Source: JBCCDY01 sp039030555 (GTDB lineage: Bacteria; Bacteroidota; Bacteroidia; Cytophagales; Cyclobacteriaceae). From it: 64,000 nucleotides of DNA. A program made the translations under genes and the position numbers. The stretch is from NCBI GenBank assembly GCA_039030555.1, contig JBCCDY010000020.1:17583-81582 (forward strand). Reading direction: 5' to 3'. Under the pieces are notes generated by a model, which was not told where the DNA came from, made no database searches, and saw only the letters and a list, made by a program, of their open reading frames with translations. Positions 40,705 to 48,455 of the stretch are shown here, piece after piece. The number at the start of each line of letters is the position of its first letter. The stretch's first letter is position 1.

Positions 40705-42855
40705 ATGTCAAGAAAAAATAGAAGGCCCTCAAAAGCGATATCAGATGATCGCATAGGGTACTACAAAAACCAGGTTAATAACCTATTAAATCAAAAACTC
40801 AATAGGGGTTTTTCAGTCAAACAAATCATTAAAAAACTCAATGTCCGTGATAAGGCCTCTAAATTGGCTGTCACTCAGGCTATTTATGAATTGGAGCAGT
40901 CTGAGAAAATTGTAAAACTTAGAAACAACAGCTATAAAAGCGTTAAGAAACCAGATACGCTCATTGGAACAATCGATTATGTAAATCCTAAATTTGGATA
41001 TGTAGTCCTTGGAGAAGAGCAGGATGATGTATGGGTGAAATCAGAAGATATGAAGTTTGCCCTCAATGGAGATACCGTAAAAGTTGTTGTTCACAAAGTC
41101 TCTAAAAAAGGAAAGCCTGAAGGAAAAGTAGTTGAGATCCTTGAAAGGGCCCGAACGGAGTTTGTGGGAAGAATAGAGGTCTCTCCAAACTACGCATTTG
41201 TTGTTCCCGATAATCGAAAGATGCATCACGACGTTTTTGTAGCTCAGGAAAACATTGGGAAAGCCAAAAAAGATGATAAGGTCGTTGTAGAAATTAAGGA
41301 ATGGCCTTCTTCTAATAGAAATCCGGTAGGTATAGTTAAAGAAGTTCTTGGAAAAGCTGGTGAGAATGAGGCCGAAATTCACTCTATTATGGCAGAGTTT
41401 GGACTACCTTTCAGGTTCCCAACTGAAATAGAGCAAGAGGCAAAAAAGGTTAAGGAAGGGATTACCCAATCCGAAATCAAAAAGCGACGAGATTTCAGGG
41501 AAATCACCACTTTTACTATTGATCCAATTGATGCCAAAGACTTTGATGATGCTTTGTCTTATGAAAAGCTAGATAATGGAAATATAGAGGTTGGTATCCA
41601 CATTGCTGATGTATCTCATTATGTCAGGCCTGGCTCAATACTTGATGAAGAGGCGCAAAAAAGAGCCACTTCCGTTTATCTGGTAGATAGGACTATTCCT
41701 ATGCTCCCTGAAAATATATCGAATGGAATATGCTCTCTTAGACCAGAGGAAGAGAAGCTCACGTTCTCCGCTGTTTTCGAGTTGAATGAAAATGCCGAAG
41801 TGAAAAACAGCTGGTACGGCCGTACAGTAATCTTTTCAGACCGAAGATTTACTTATGAAGAAGCTCAGGAAAGAATTGAGTCTTCAGAAGGGGATTTTTC
41901 AGAACAAGTCGTTCATCTGAACGAACTAGCTAAGAAGATAAGAGCAAAAAGGTTCAAGCAAGGAGCAGTTAATTTTGAAACAACCGAGGTCAAATTTGAG
42001 CTGGATAAAAATGGAAAACCATTACGGGTGGTTCCGAAAGTGAGAAAAGATGCTCACAAACTGGTGGAAGAATTTATGCTACTGGCCAATAGAAGTGTTG
42101 CTGAATACGTGAATAAACTACAATCTAAAAACGAGCCCAATACTTTTGTATATCGAGTTCACGAAAACCCTGATCCGGAAAAACTGGATTCATTCGCGAA
42201 ATTTGCAAAACGCTTTGGTCACGATCTGAATTTCGATAAAGGTGAAATTTCAGGACAACTAAACACTTTAATGGGTGGTCTGGAAGGTAAGCCAGAAGAA
42301 AATGTACTTCAATCACTTGCCGTTCGCTCGATGGCCAAGGCTCGTTATACGATAGAGAATAAGGGCCACTTTGGACTTGCTTTTCCATTCTATACCCATT
42401 TTACCTCTCCAATTAGAAGATATCCGGATGTTATGGTGCATCGATTATTATGGAATTATCTGAAGAACAACCCAGCTCCTAAAAAAGAACCTTACGAAAA
42501 AGACTGTCTCCATTCTTCAGAAAGGGAAAAAAATGCAGCTGATTCGGAAAGAGCTTCGATCAAATACAAGCAGGTTGAATTCATGTCGAGTATGTTGGGT
42601 GAAGATTTCGAAGGAATTGTATCAGGAGTCACTGAATGGGGGCTATTCGTCGAAATCACAGAAACAAAATGTGAGGGAATGGTTAGAATAAGCGATATTG
42701 ACGATGATTTCTATGAATTCGATGAGAAAAACTACTGTATAATTGGCCTGAACAATAAGAAGATTATTACGCTAGGCGACAAATTGACTGTAAAAGTTGT
42801 TAAAACTGATATTGATCGTAGAACAATTGACTTAGATCTTGTTTATAGGGGATGA
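40705..42855 (+). CDS. rnr: Ribonuclease R
   Basis: A 716-residue 3'-5' exoribonuclease. Domains in order: an N-terminal helix-turn-helix (VKQIIKKLNVRDKASKLAVT), two cold-shock RNA-binding domains, the RNB catalytic domain (TTFTIDPIDAKDFDDALSYE, with the Asp cluster near 265-275; HFTSPIRRYPDVMVHRLLW) and a C-terminal S1 domain (GVTEWGLFVEITETKCEGMV). It degrades structured RNA. It overlaps the polyprenyl synthase gene by four bases. Confidence 0.95.
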   Translation: MSRKNRRPSKAISDDRIGYYKNQVNNLLNQKLNRGFSVKQIIKKLNVRDKASKLAVTQAIYELEQSEKIVKLRNNSYKSVKKPDTLIGTIDYVNPKFGYVVLGEEQDDVWVKSEDMKFALNGDTVKVVVHKVSKKGKPEGKVVEILERARTEFVGRIEVSPNYAFVVPDNRKMHHDVFVAQENIGKAKKDDKVVVEIKEWPSSNRNPVGIVKEVLGKAGENEAEIHSIMAEFGLPFRFPTEIEQEAKKVKEGITQSEIKKRRDFREITTFTIDPIDAKDFDDALSYEKLDNGNIEVGIHIADVSHYVRPGSILDEEAQKRATSVYLVDRTIPMLPENISNGICSLRPEEEKLTFSAVFELNENAEVKNSWYGRTVIFSDRRFTYEEAQERIESSEGDFSEQVVHLNELAKKIRAKRFKQGAVNFETTEVKFELDKNGKPLRVVPKVRKDAHKLVEEFMLLANRSVAEYVNKLQSKNEPNTFVYRVHENPDPEKLDSFAKFAKRFGHDLNFDKGEISGQLNTLMGGLEGKPEENVLQSLAVRSMAKARYTIENKGHFGLAFPFYTHFTSPIRRYPDVMVHRLLWNYLKNNPAPKKEPYEKDCLHSSEREKNAADSERASIKYKQVEFMSSMLGEDFEGIVSGVTEWGLFVEITETKCEGMVRISDIDDDFYEFDEKNYCIIGLNNKKIITLGDKLTVKVVKTDIDRRTIDLDLVYRG

Positions 42856-43829
42856 ACCAAAACATAAAGCAGTATATCTCAATCGTCAACCAACAGATCG
42901 AAGGTATCAGCTTTCAGAAGAATCCCGCTTCTCTATACGAACCCATTAGTTACCTCCTATCTCTAGGTGGGAAAAGACTTAGGCCTTTATTAGCTATTCT
43001 ATCTTACAAGCTTTTTAGAGATGATTATAAAAAGATCGTTGAGCCAACTTTGGCCCTTGAAATCTTTCATAACTTCACTTTAATGCATGATGATATCATG
43101 GATAAAGCTCCTATGAGAAGGGGACAACAAACCGTTCATCAGAAATGGAATACGAATACAGCTATCCTTTCCGGAGACACTATGTACACACTGGCTTTTG
43201 AACTACTTAACAAAAGCCCTGAAAATATACTTCCTCAGGTTCTGCAAACATTCATAAAGAGTGCTTATGAAGTTTGTGAAGGACAACAATTGGATATGGA
43301 TTTTGAGGTTAAGGATTCCGTAAATGAAACGGAATATCTGGAAATGATCCAAAAGAAAACGGCAGTATTACTGGGGTATTCCTTACAGCTTGGAGCTATT
43401 TTGGCGAATCAGGATCATGCAATCCAGAAGAAGCTTTATGATCTGGGAATAGCCGCAGGAATGGGATTTCAGCTTAAAGATGATTTGCTAGATGTTTTTG
43501 GGGAAACGGAAAAGGTTGGCAAACAGAAAGCTGGTGATATACTTTCCAATAAAAAGACCTTTCTGCTAATCAAAGCTTTTGAGCTATCAAGAAACGGACA
43601 GAAAGAAAAACTTAATTACTGGACAAGTGCAGAACATTTCGATCCGGCAGAAAAAATAAACTCCGTCATTGATGTTTATAACGAGCTCGATATAAAAGAA
43701 CTCGCTACAAAAAAAGTAGAAAGTCTCTTTGAAACTTCATTTCAAATTCTTGAAGGTCTTGAGGCTGATCAAAAAGCTAAAGATGAACTTGCCCAGTTTC
43801 TTCAATATCTTATTGAGCGGGAAAGCTAG
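42852..43829 (+). CDS. Polyprenyl diphosphate synthase (trans type)
   Basis: A 325-residue isoprenoid synthase. LSLGGKRLRPLLAIL and the two Asp-rich motifs (LMHDDIMDKAPMRRG near 90 and LKDDLLDVFGETEKVG near 212) are intact. GDTMYTLAFELL and the KKTAVLLGYSLQLGA block also match. The product length (for menaquinone side chain or wall lipid carrier) cannot be fixed without modelling the residues before the first Asp motif. It overlaps rnr by four bases and so is co-transcribed. Confidence 0.92.
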   Translation: MNQNIKQYISIVNQQIEGISFQKNPASLYEPISYLLSLGGKRLRPLLAILSYKLFRDDYKKIVEPTLALEIFHNFTLMHDDIMDKAPMRRGQQTVHQKWNTNTAILSGDTMYTLAFELLNKSPENILPQVLQTFIKSAYEVCEGQQLDMDFEVKDSVNETEYLEMIQKKTAVLLGYSLQLGAILANQDHAIQKKLYDLGIAAGMGFQLKDDLLDVFGETEKVGKQKAGDILSNKKTFLLIKAFELSRNGQKEKLNYWTSAEHFDPAEKINSVIDVYNELDIKELATKKVESLFETSFQILEGLEADQKAKDELAQFLQYLIERES

Positions 43830-44380
43830 TTGATTTTGTCCAATTCATTCTCAGCGAAAATTCTGTATTGATCGAATACAATCCTTACAGCTCTTGCGAG
43901 ACTTTTTTCGGTATTGATGTTAGGGGAACCGAAAACTCCTGAAGTATATCCTTGCCATATGGAATTATCATTTTTTACATCATATAAGGAGATGAATAAT
44001 GTGCCCCTTTTCAAGCTAAGATCTACAGGCTCATATTCCTCATCTTCATTCTCTCTTTTCATCCAGTGCTCGATATCGGGTTGGTCAAAGCCTTGAAATC
44101 CAAAGTTTTCAGGAAATACTTTATAGAACACCAGCAAGTCAGGTTTTTTCTCATTGTATTTATAACGTTGAAATGACATTCTTTTTTGAATGGCCTCCTG
44201 CAATTGCCCTTCATATTCCGAAAAATTGGGATGAGTGTTCTTATCTAACTTAGCAATATCATAGGTTTTGTACCTCTTAAATTTACCTTTGTAGCTGTAA
44301 TCATATTCGCGAACTACTTCACGATCCAAAAAGCAACCCCAAAGAATAAAGGGTATAATCAGGATGAATAATTTTTTCAT
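43826..44380 (-). CDS. DUF4136-type lipoprotein
   Basis: A 184-residue protein with a lipoprotein signal (MKKLFILIIPFILWGC, Cys near residue 16). The mature part has the pattern of DUF4136 proteins: an early YKTYDIAKLD strand, then LQEAIQKRMSFQRYKYNEKK and PDLLVFYKVFPEN, later TLFISLYDVKNDNSIWQGYT and a helical end. Such proteins are common in Bacteroidota outer membranes; the role is unknown. It converges on the polyprenyl synthase gene with a four-base overlap. Confidence 0.75.
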   Translation of the reverse strand: MKKLFILIIPFILWGCFLDREVVREYDYSYKGKFKRYKTYDIAKLDKNTHPNFSEYEGQLQEAIQKRMSFQRYKYNEKKPDLLVFYKVFPENFGFQGFDQPDIEHWMKRENEDEEYEPVDLSLKRGTLFISLYDVKNDNSIWQGYTSGVFGSPNINTEKSLARAVRIVFDQYRIFAENELDKIN

Positions 44381-44458
44381 GATGGCTGTTAGATTGAAAA
44401 AGTGATTATGAATTTAATCATTATAAGATAACTTCAACTCCTTACTATTATTAAATAA

Positions 44459-45067
44459 ATGGTATCGTACGTACTGATAGCAATTACTGTGTTGATCTCA
44501 TGGATGGCTTGGCAGAATCAATCACTTTTGGAAAAAGGAATTTTTTCACCGATTAAAGTGTCAGAACAAGGACAATATTATAGATTTCTCAGCTCTGGCT
44601 TTTTACATGCTGATTTCACTCACCTGCTGTTCAACATGATAGCCTTATATTTTTTTGGTGATTTCGTAGAACAAATCTTCCAGTACGTATTCGGGGCATT
44701 AGGAAGCTTATACTTTATAGCGCTATACCTTTCCGGTATAATTGTATCTGAAATTCCTTCTTATCTCAAACACAAAAACTCAAGTCATTATCGGTCTTTA
44801 GGAGCCTCTGGAGGTGTAGCAGCTGTGATTTTTGTAAGCATATTGTACCAGCCGACCGGAACCATCTTTATTTATTTTATTCCCATGCCATCTTTTGTAT
44901 TTGGCATCTTGTATCTCGTTTTTTCTGCTAGAATGAGTAGCGGTCAACAACGAATTAATCACCAGGCTCACTTAACGGGAAGTATATATGGAATACTATT
45001 TGCGCTAATTACCAATCCCGATGTGGTCAGTATCTTTATAAATCAATTGAAGGAATTTAGTTTTTAG
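44459..45067 (+). CDS. Rhomboid-family intramembrane serine protease
   Basis: A 202-residue membrane protein with about six helices. HADFTHLLFNMIALYFFGD fits the L1-TM2 region of rhomboids. The nucleophile Ser lies in LGASGGVAAVIF (GxSG), and the His in HQAHLTGSIYGILFAL. The catalytic pair is intact, so cleavage within membrane proteins is expected. The next gene, for an outer-membrane barrel, follows after 3 bases and may be translated together with it. Confidence 0.88.
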   Translation: MVSYVLIAITVLISWMAWQNQSLLEKGIFSPIKVSEQGQYYRFLSSGFLHADFTHLLFNMIALYFFGDFVEQIFQYVFGALGSLYFIALYLSGIIVSEIPSYLKHKNSSHYRSLGASGGVAAVIFVSILYQPTGTIFIYFIPMPSFVFGILYLVFSARMSSGQQRINHQAHLTGSIYGILFALITNPDVVSIFINQLKEFSF

Positions 45068-45070
45068 CCC

Positions 45071-45736
45071 TTGAACAAGAAGTACTTATTAATTTCTTTA
45101 TCGTTCCTATTTTGTGCTAATAATCTTTTGGCCCAAACAACGCTGGGGTTTAAGGCTGGAGTAAGTTCTTCTTCCATTTTTTTCAGCAACATAGAAATAA
45201 ACCTCGTTGATGTTGATATCAATCAGGTACAGAATAATGGAGTACTAATTGGAGCCGTTGCCAGACATTTTTTTCAGAAGCATGCCGGAGTACAATTGGA
45301 ATTAAACTATATCCAAAAAGGCTGGACTGAAATATTTGGTAATACTCCTGAACAGTTTACGACAGACTTAAATTTTATAGAGTTTGCAACACTCTCTCAT
45401 TTTAATATTGGGAAAGGAAGAATTAAACCTGTTATTCTAGCTGGGCCAAGAATTGCCTTTTTACTTTCTGAGAACGAACAATCTTTTGATCCTTCTATCG
45501 AAGAAAATATCACCTACAGGGTTCAGAATAACAATGTCAATAACTTACTTTTCGGTGTGGCATTCGGAGCTGGGGTCAGTGCAGAAACAGGATTAGGAGA
45601 TTTTCAGCTTGATTTCCAATTGAGCCTTGATCTTAGTCGCTTTTTCGATCCTGATGCAGAGGGCTCTCCACCTTTCTCGCAAAACCAAACCTTACTTTTC
45701 ACGGTATCTTATTTTCCCTGGAAAAAGGACAAATAA
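45071..45736 (+). CDS. Outer-membrane beta-barrel protein (PorT-like)
   Basis: A 221-residue protein with a signal peptide (MNKKYLLISLSFLFCANNLL, cut after AQ) and the alternating beta pattern of porin-family barrels, including GFKAGVSSSSIFFSN at the start and HAGVQLELNYIQKGWTEIFG. Barrels of this family include PorT of type IX secretion, but the general type is common and the exact role is not clear. The start is TTG, three bases after the rhomboid stop codon, chosen because it gives a full signal peptide. Confidence 0.8.
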   Translation: MNKKYLLISLSFLFCANNLLAQTTLGFKAGVSSSSIFFSNIEINLVDVDINQVQNNGVLIGAVARHFFQKHAGVQLELNYIQKGWTEIFGNTPEQFTTDLNFIEFATLSHFNIGKGRIKPVILAGPRIAFLLSENEQSFDPSIEENITYRVQNNNVNNLLFGVAFGAGVSAETGLGDFQLDFQLSLDLSRFFDPDAEGSPPFSQNQTLLFTVSYFPWKKDK

Positions 45737-45767
45737 AAAGGGTAATACACTAAATGCAGTACCCTTT
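45737..45767. terminator. Bidirectional hairpin between the barrel gene and rpmA
   Basis: AAAGGGTA (45737-45744) and TACCCTTT (45760-45767) form an 8-bp stem in the 55-bp gap between two convergent genes. Tails are A-rich on one side and weak on the other. Confidence 0.6.
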
Positions 45768-45791
45768 CACAATGAAATACTTTTATGATTA

Positions 45792-46052
45792 CTAAGCTTC
45801 GGCTGCAATCACAGAAACAACTGACTTATCGCCTCTAGTTTTTCTGAATTGTACCGTTCCCGTAGTTAATGCAAACAAGGTGTGATCTTTTCCAATACCT
45901 ACATTATTTCCGGGGTGGTGCTTTGTGCCTCTCTGGCGAACAATAATATTTCCAGCTACTGCATTTTGTCCGCCGTAAATTTTTACGCCAAGTCGTTTAC
46001 TTTCCGACTCCCTTCCGTTGTTTGAACTACCAGCTCCTTTCTTATGTGCCAT
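45792..46052 (-). CDS. rpmA: 50S ribosomal protein L27
   Basis: An 86-residue L27: MAHKKGAGSSNNGRESESKR then LGVKIYGGQNAVAGNIIVRQ. The conserved N-terminal tail reaches the peptidyl transferase centre. No N-terminal cleavage extension, as in Firmicutes L27, is seen. It lies 12 bases after rplU on the same strand, the usual rplU-rpmA order. Confidence 0.97.
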   Translation of the reverse strand: MAHKKGAGSSNNGRESESKRLGVKIYGGQNAVAGNIIVRQRGTKHHPGNNVGIGKDHTLFALTTGTVQFRKTRGDKSVVSVIAAEA

Positions 46053-46064
46053 AGTTAATAAATT

Positions 46065-46379
46065 TTAATTCAATGAAATGTTTTTGATTAACACCTTCGT
46101 AAACTTCTGACGGTGTCCGTTTCTTTTTTTGTAACCTTTTCTTCTTTTCTTTTTGAAGACTATTACTTTGTCACCTTTAACGTGATCAAGAATTTCTCCA
46201 GTTACTTTCGCCCCTTTTATAAGAGGTGCACCAACTTCAACTTTACCTTCATCGTCCAACAATAAAACTTTGTCGAACTCTACGGAAGCGCCAGCATCTC
46301 CTTCTAGAGTAGGAGCATAAACGAATTTATCTTGCTGAACTTTGAATTGCTTTCCGGCTATTTCTACAATCGCATACAT
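46065..46379 (-). CDS. rplU: 50S ribosomal protein L21
   Basis: A 104-residue L21: MYAIVEIAGKQFKVQQDKFV then the basic tail KKRRKGYKKRNGHRQKFTKV. It binds 23S rRNA. It is the first gene of a two-gene ribosomal operon. The upstream gap carries phased TGCTT repeats shared with a divergent unknown gene. Confidence 0.97.
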   Translation of the reverse strand: MYAIVEIAGKQFKVQQDKFVYAPTLEGDAGASVEFDKVLLLDDEGKVEVGAPLIKGAKVTGEILDHVKGDKVIVFKKKRRKGYKKRNGHRQKFTKVLIKNISLN

Positions 46380-46476
46380 AATTTTACTTTCTAAAAAAGG
46401 ACTGCAAAGATAGCCTAATGACTTTACTAAATCAAACTTAGAAATAAGATACTTAAGTCTATATTCATAAATAAGT

Positions 46477-46534
46477 TGCTTAACTTCTGCTTGAAATTTG
46501 CTTATCCTGCTTAATCATTTGCTTGTTTTGCTTA
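46477..46534. repeat. Six TGCTT words at about one-helical-turn spacing
   Basis: TGCTT begins at 46477, 46488, 46499, 46508, 46520 and 46529, at spacings 11, 11, 9, 12 and 9. All are in the same direction, mostly followed by A or G, and lie in the divergent gap between rplU and a 166-residue unknown gene. Helically phased repeats fit a cooperative regulator site or bent DNA. Confidence 0.5.
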
Positions 46535-46566
46535 AATTATATTTTTACCTTTTTGGATTATAAGGC

Positions 46567-47067
46567 ATGAAGGTCAATATTCCTGAAAAATACGCGGAAT
46601 TATATCTGAAAGCGCTCATCGAAAAAAAAGGGCATTTACTGGATAAAATACGCGAATTCGAAAAAGAGATTAAAGAAATTGACCAGCATATTCAAACACT
46701 AACCAGCATACCCATTTTTCATGAAGAGACCTATCAGGGACCAGTAAAATGGGAAACTACATCTTATAAAGAAGAATGGTCGTGGTCAAAAAAGGTTGAA
46801 TTCTATTTCAGTCAACTCGAAAAGGTAGCAAACGCAAAAGATATCGTAGAGTTTATAATCAATAACGAAAAAAACTCCGATAGAACTAAAGTGCGCAGCT
46901 CTATTTCAGCGGCCTTATCAAATGGGCATAAAAATCGTAGTTTTCTCAAATTTACAGATCCCGTATCCAGCATTACATACTATGGAAAGCCCGACTGGTT
47001 CAATGAAAAATCCATTCCAAAAATGGAGCACATACCTGAAGCTTTAAAGGAGAAAATCCTTAAATAA
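46567..47067 (+). CDS. Unknown protein with coiled-coil start and possible winged helix
   Basis: A 166-residue protein. Residues 10-50 are a coiled coil (KKGHLLDKIREFEKEIKEID). Residues 78-140 have a helix-turn-helix-like pattern (WSKKVEFYFSQLEKVANAKD, IVEFIINNEKN, VRSSISAALSNGHKNRSFLK, ending with YYGKPDWF). It resembles small DNA-binding proteins of accessory regions; no family is recognised. Six phased TGCTT words lie just before its promoter region, so it may regulate itself. Confidence 0.65.
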   Translation: MKVNIPEKYAELYLKALIEKKGHLLDKIREFEKEIKEIDQHIQTLTSIPIFHEETYQGPVKWETTSYKEEWSWSKKVEFYFSQLEKVANAKDIVEFIINNEKNSDRTKVRSSISAALSNGHKNRSFLKFTDPVSSITYYGKPDWFNEKSIPKMEHIPEALKEKILK

Positions 47068-47090
47068 TTGAAAAAGAATATTCCATGACT

Positions 47091-47159
47091 TTATTCACAT
47101 TTTTCGTGTGAAAAGGTGCTTCATTTTGTGGAAAACTTTTACAGAAAAGTTTATCCACA
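47091..47159. promoter_or_regulatory. DnaA-box-like cluster with a long inverted repeat upstream of nrdBA
   Basis: Three sites fit TTWTnCACA: TTATTCACA (47091-47099), TGTGGAAAA (47127-47135, other strand) and TTATCCACA (47151-47159, the perfect E. coli DnaA box). The last two form the ends of an inverted repeat, TGTGGAAAACTTTT / AAAAGTTTATCCACA, with a 4-base loop and one bulge. TTCACA and TGTGAA also make a small hairpin at 47094-47112. AT-rich DNA follows to about 47290. This may be DnaA control of nrd, as known in E. coli, or part of an origin. Confidence 0.55.
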
Positions 47160-47315
47160 GTTTTCAACAAAATTTGATTAAATCAAAACTTTTATAGTTA
47201 TCAAATAAAATATTAATAATCAGATATTTATAGTGTATTAATTTAATATTAAGGATTCGTGATGTGGATATAATAACTGCTTTTGATTTGATACGTGGTT
47301 TACTAATATTTGTAT

Positions 47316-47338
47316 GACTTGATGGCCGTGATCAAGTC
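47316..47338 (+). promoter_or_regulatory. Inverted repeat in the nrdB leader
   Basis: GACTTGAT (47316-47323) and ATCAAGTC (47331-47338) flank a 7-base spacer, about 95 bases before the nrdB start. It follows a weak -7-like box (TAATATTTG). It could be an operator for an RNR regulator or an RNA hairpin in the leader. Confidence 0.45.
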
Positions 47339-47432
47339 TGGAATTACAATTAATTTTATGATTTGCTCAGTGCCGTTTATTACAACAATAGAAAGCAACA
47401 TTAGTAGAGTAGATAATTAAAATTTTGAAGTA

Positions 47433-48425
47433 ATGAGCACAGTAGCAGCAGAGGTAGAAGAGCCCATCTTAAAAGAGAATGATAACCGTTTCGTATTATT
47501 CCCAATTCAACATAGTGATATATGGAATTTTTATAAAAAAGCAGAAGCCAGTTTCTGGACTGCGGAAGAAATTGACTTAGGACAGGATTTAAAGGATTGG
47601 GAAAACTTAAATGACGGTGAACGTCATTTCATTTCACATGTATTAGCGTTTTTTGCTGCAAGCGATGGTATCGTAAATGAAAATCTGGCCGAAAATTTTG
47701 TTTCTGAAGTACAGTATACAGAAGCTAAATTCTTTTATGGCTTCCAGATAGCTATAGAGAATATCCATTCCGAAACCTACTCACTACTCATCGATACGCT
47801 TGTAAAAGATCCCAAGCAGAAAGATCATTTATTCAACGCCATCGAAACCATGGATTGCGTTAAAAGAAAAGCTGACTGGGCATTGAGGTGGATTGACAAA
47901 GGGAACTTTGCTGAACGCCTTGTAGCTTTTGCAGCAGTTGAAGGAATATTCTTCTCAGGAAGTTTCTGCTCTATCTTCTGGTTGAAAAAGCGTGGTTTAA
48001 TGCCGGGACTGAGCTTTTCAAATGAATTGATCTCCCGAGATGAAGGTTTACACTGCGATTTTGCCTGCCATCTATATACCGAACACGTAAGAAATAAATT
48101 ACCAGAAGAAACTATTGCTTCAATTATAAGGGACGCTGTTGCTATTGAACAGGAATTCGTAACCGATGCTCTACCCGTAAATCTGATAGGAATGAACTCT
48201 GATCTGATGTGCCAGTACATCGAGTTCGTTGCCGATAGGTTATTGTCTGAGTTAGGTTGTTCTAAAATATATAATTCATCTAATCCATTCGACTTCATGG
48301 AAATGATCTCGCTTCAGGGCAAAACCAACTTCTTCGAGAAAAGAGTTGCTGAATACCAAAAAGCCGGAGTGATGAATGACAGTAAGAGCGATGCTCCCAA
48401 GTTCAGTTTAGATGAAGACTTTTAA
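47433..48425 (+). CDS. nrdB: Class I ribonucleotide reductase small (beta) subunit
   Basis: A 330-residue radical-bearing subunit. Metal ligands lie in the helices containing EAKFFYGFQIAIENIHSETY (Glu and His, with the radical Tyr at the end, as in E. coli ENIHSxSY), and later SRDEGLHCDFACHLY. So the tyrosyl-radical type is expected. It generates the radical used by NrdA in making deoxynucleotides. The gene begins the nrdBA operon, with NrdA 30 bases downstream. This gene order, beta before alpha, is common in Bacteroidota. Confidence 0.95.
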   Translation: MSTVAAEVEEPILKENDNRFVLFPIQHSDIWNFYKKAEASFWTAEEIDLGQDLKDWENLNDGERHFISHVLAFFAASDGIVNENLAENFVSEVQYTEAKFFYGFQIAIENIHSETYSLLIDTLVKDPKQKDHLFNAIETMDCVKRKADWALRWIDKGNFAERLVAFAAVEGIFFSGSFCSIFWLKKRGLMPGLSFSNELISRDEGLHCDFACHLYTEHVRNKLPEETIASIIRDAVAIEQEFVTDALPVNLIGMNSDLMCQYIEFVADRLLSELGCSKIYNSSNPFDFMEMISLQGKTNFFEKRVAEYQKAGVMNDSKSDAPKFSLDEDF

Positions 48426-48455
48426 CCAATCCTTAATTTTTAAACCTAGAGTGAA

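Noticed and set aside
47091..47432. Definite chromosomal origin oriC
   Set aside because: Only three boxes are seen and skew cannot be computed here; nrd regulation explains the data equally well.
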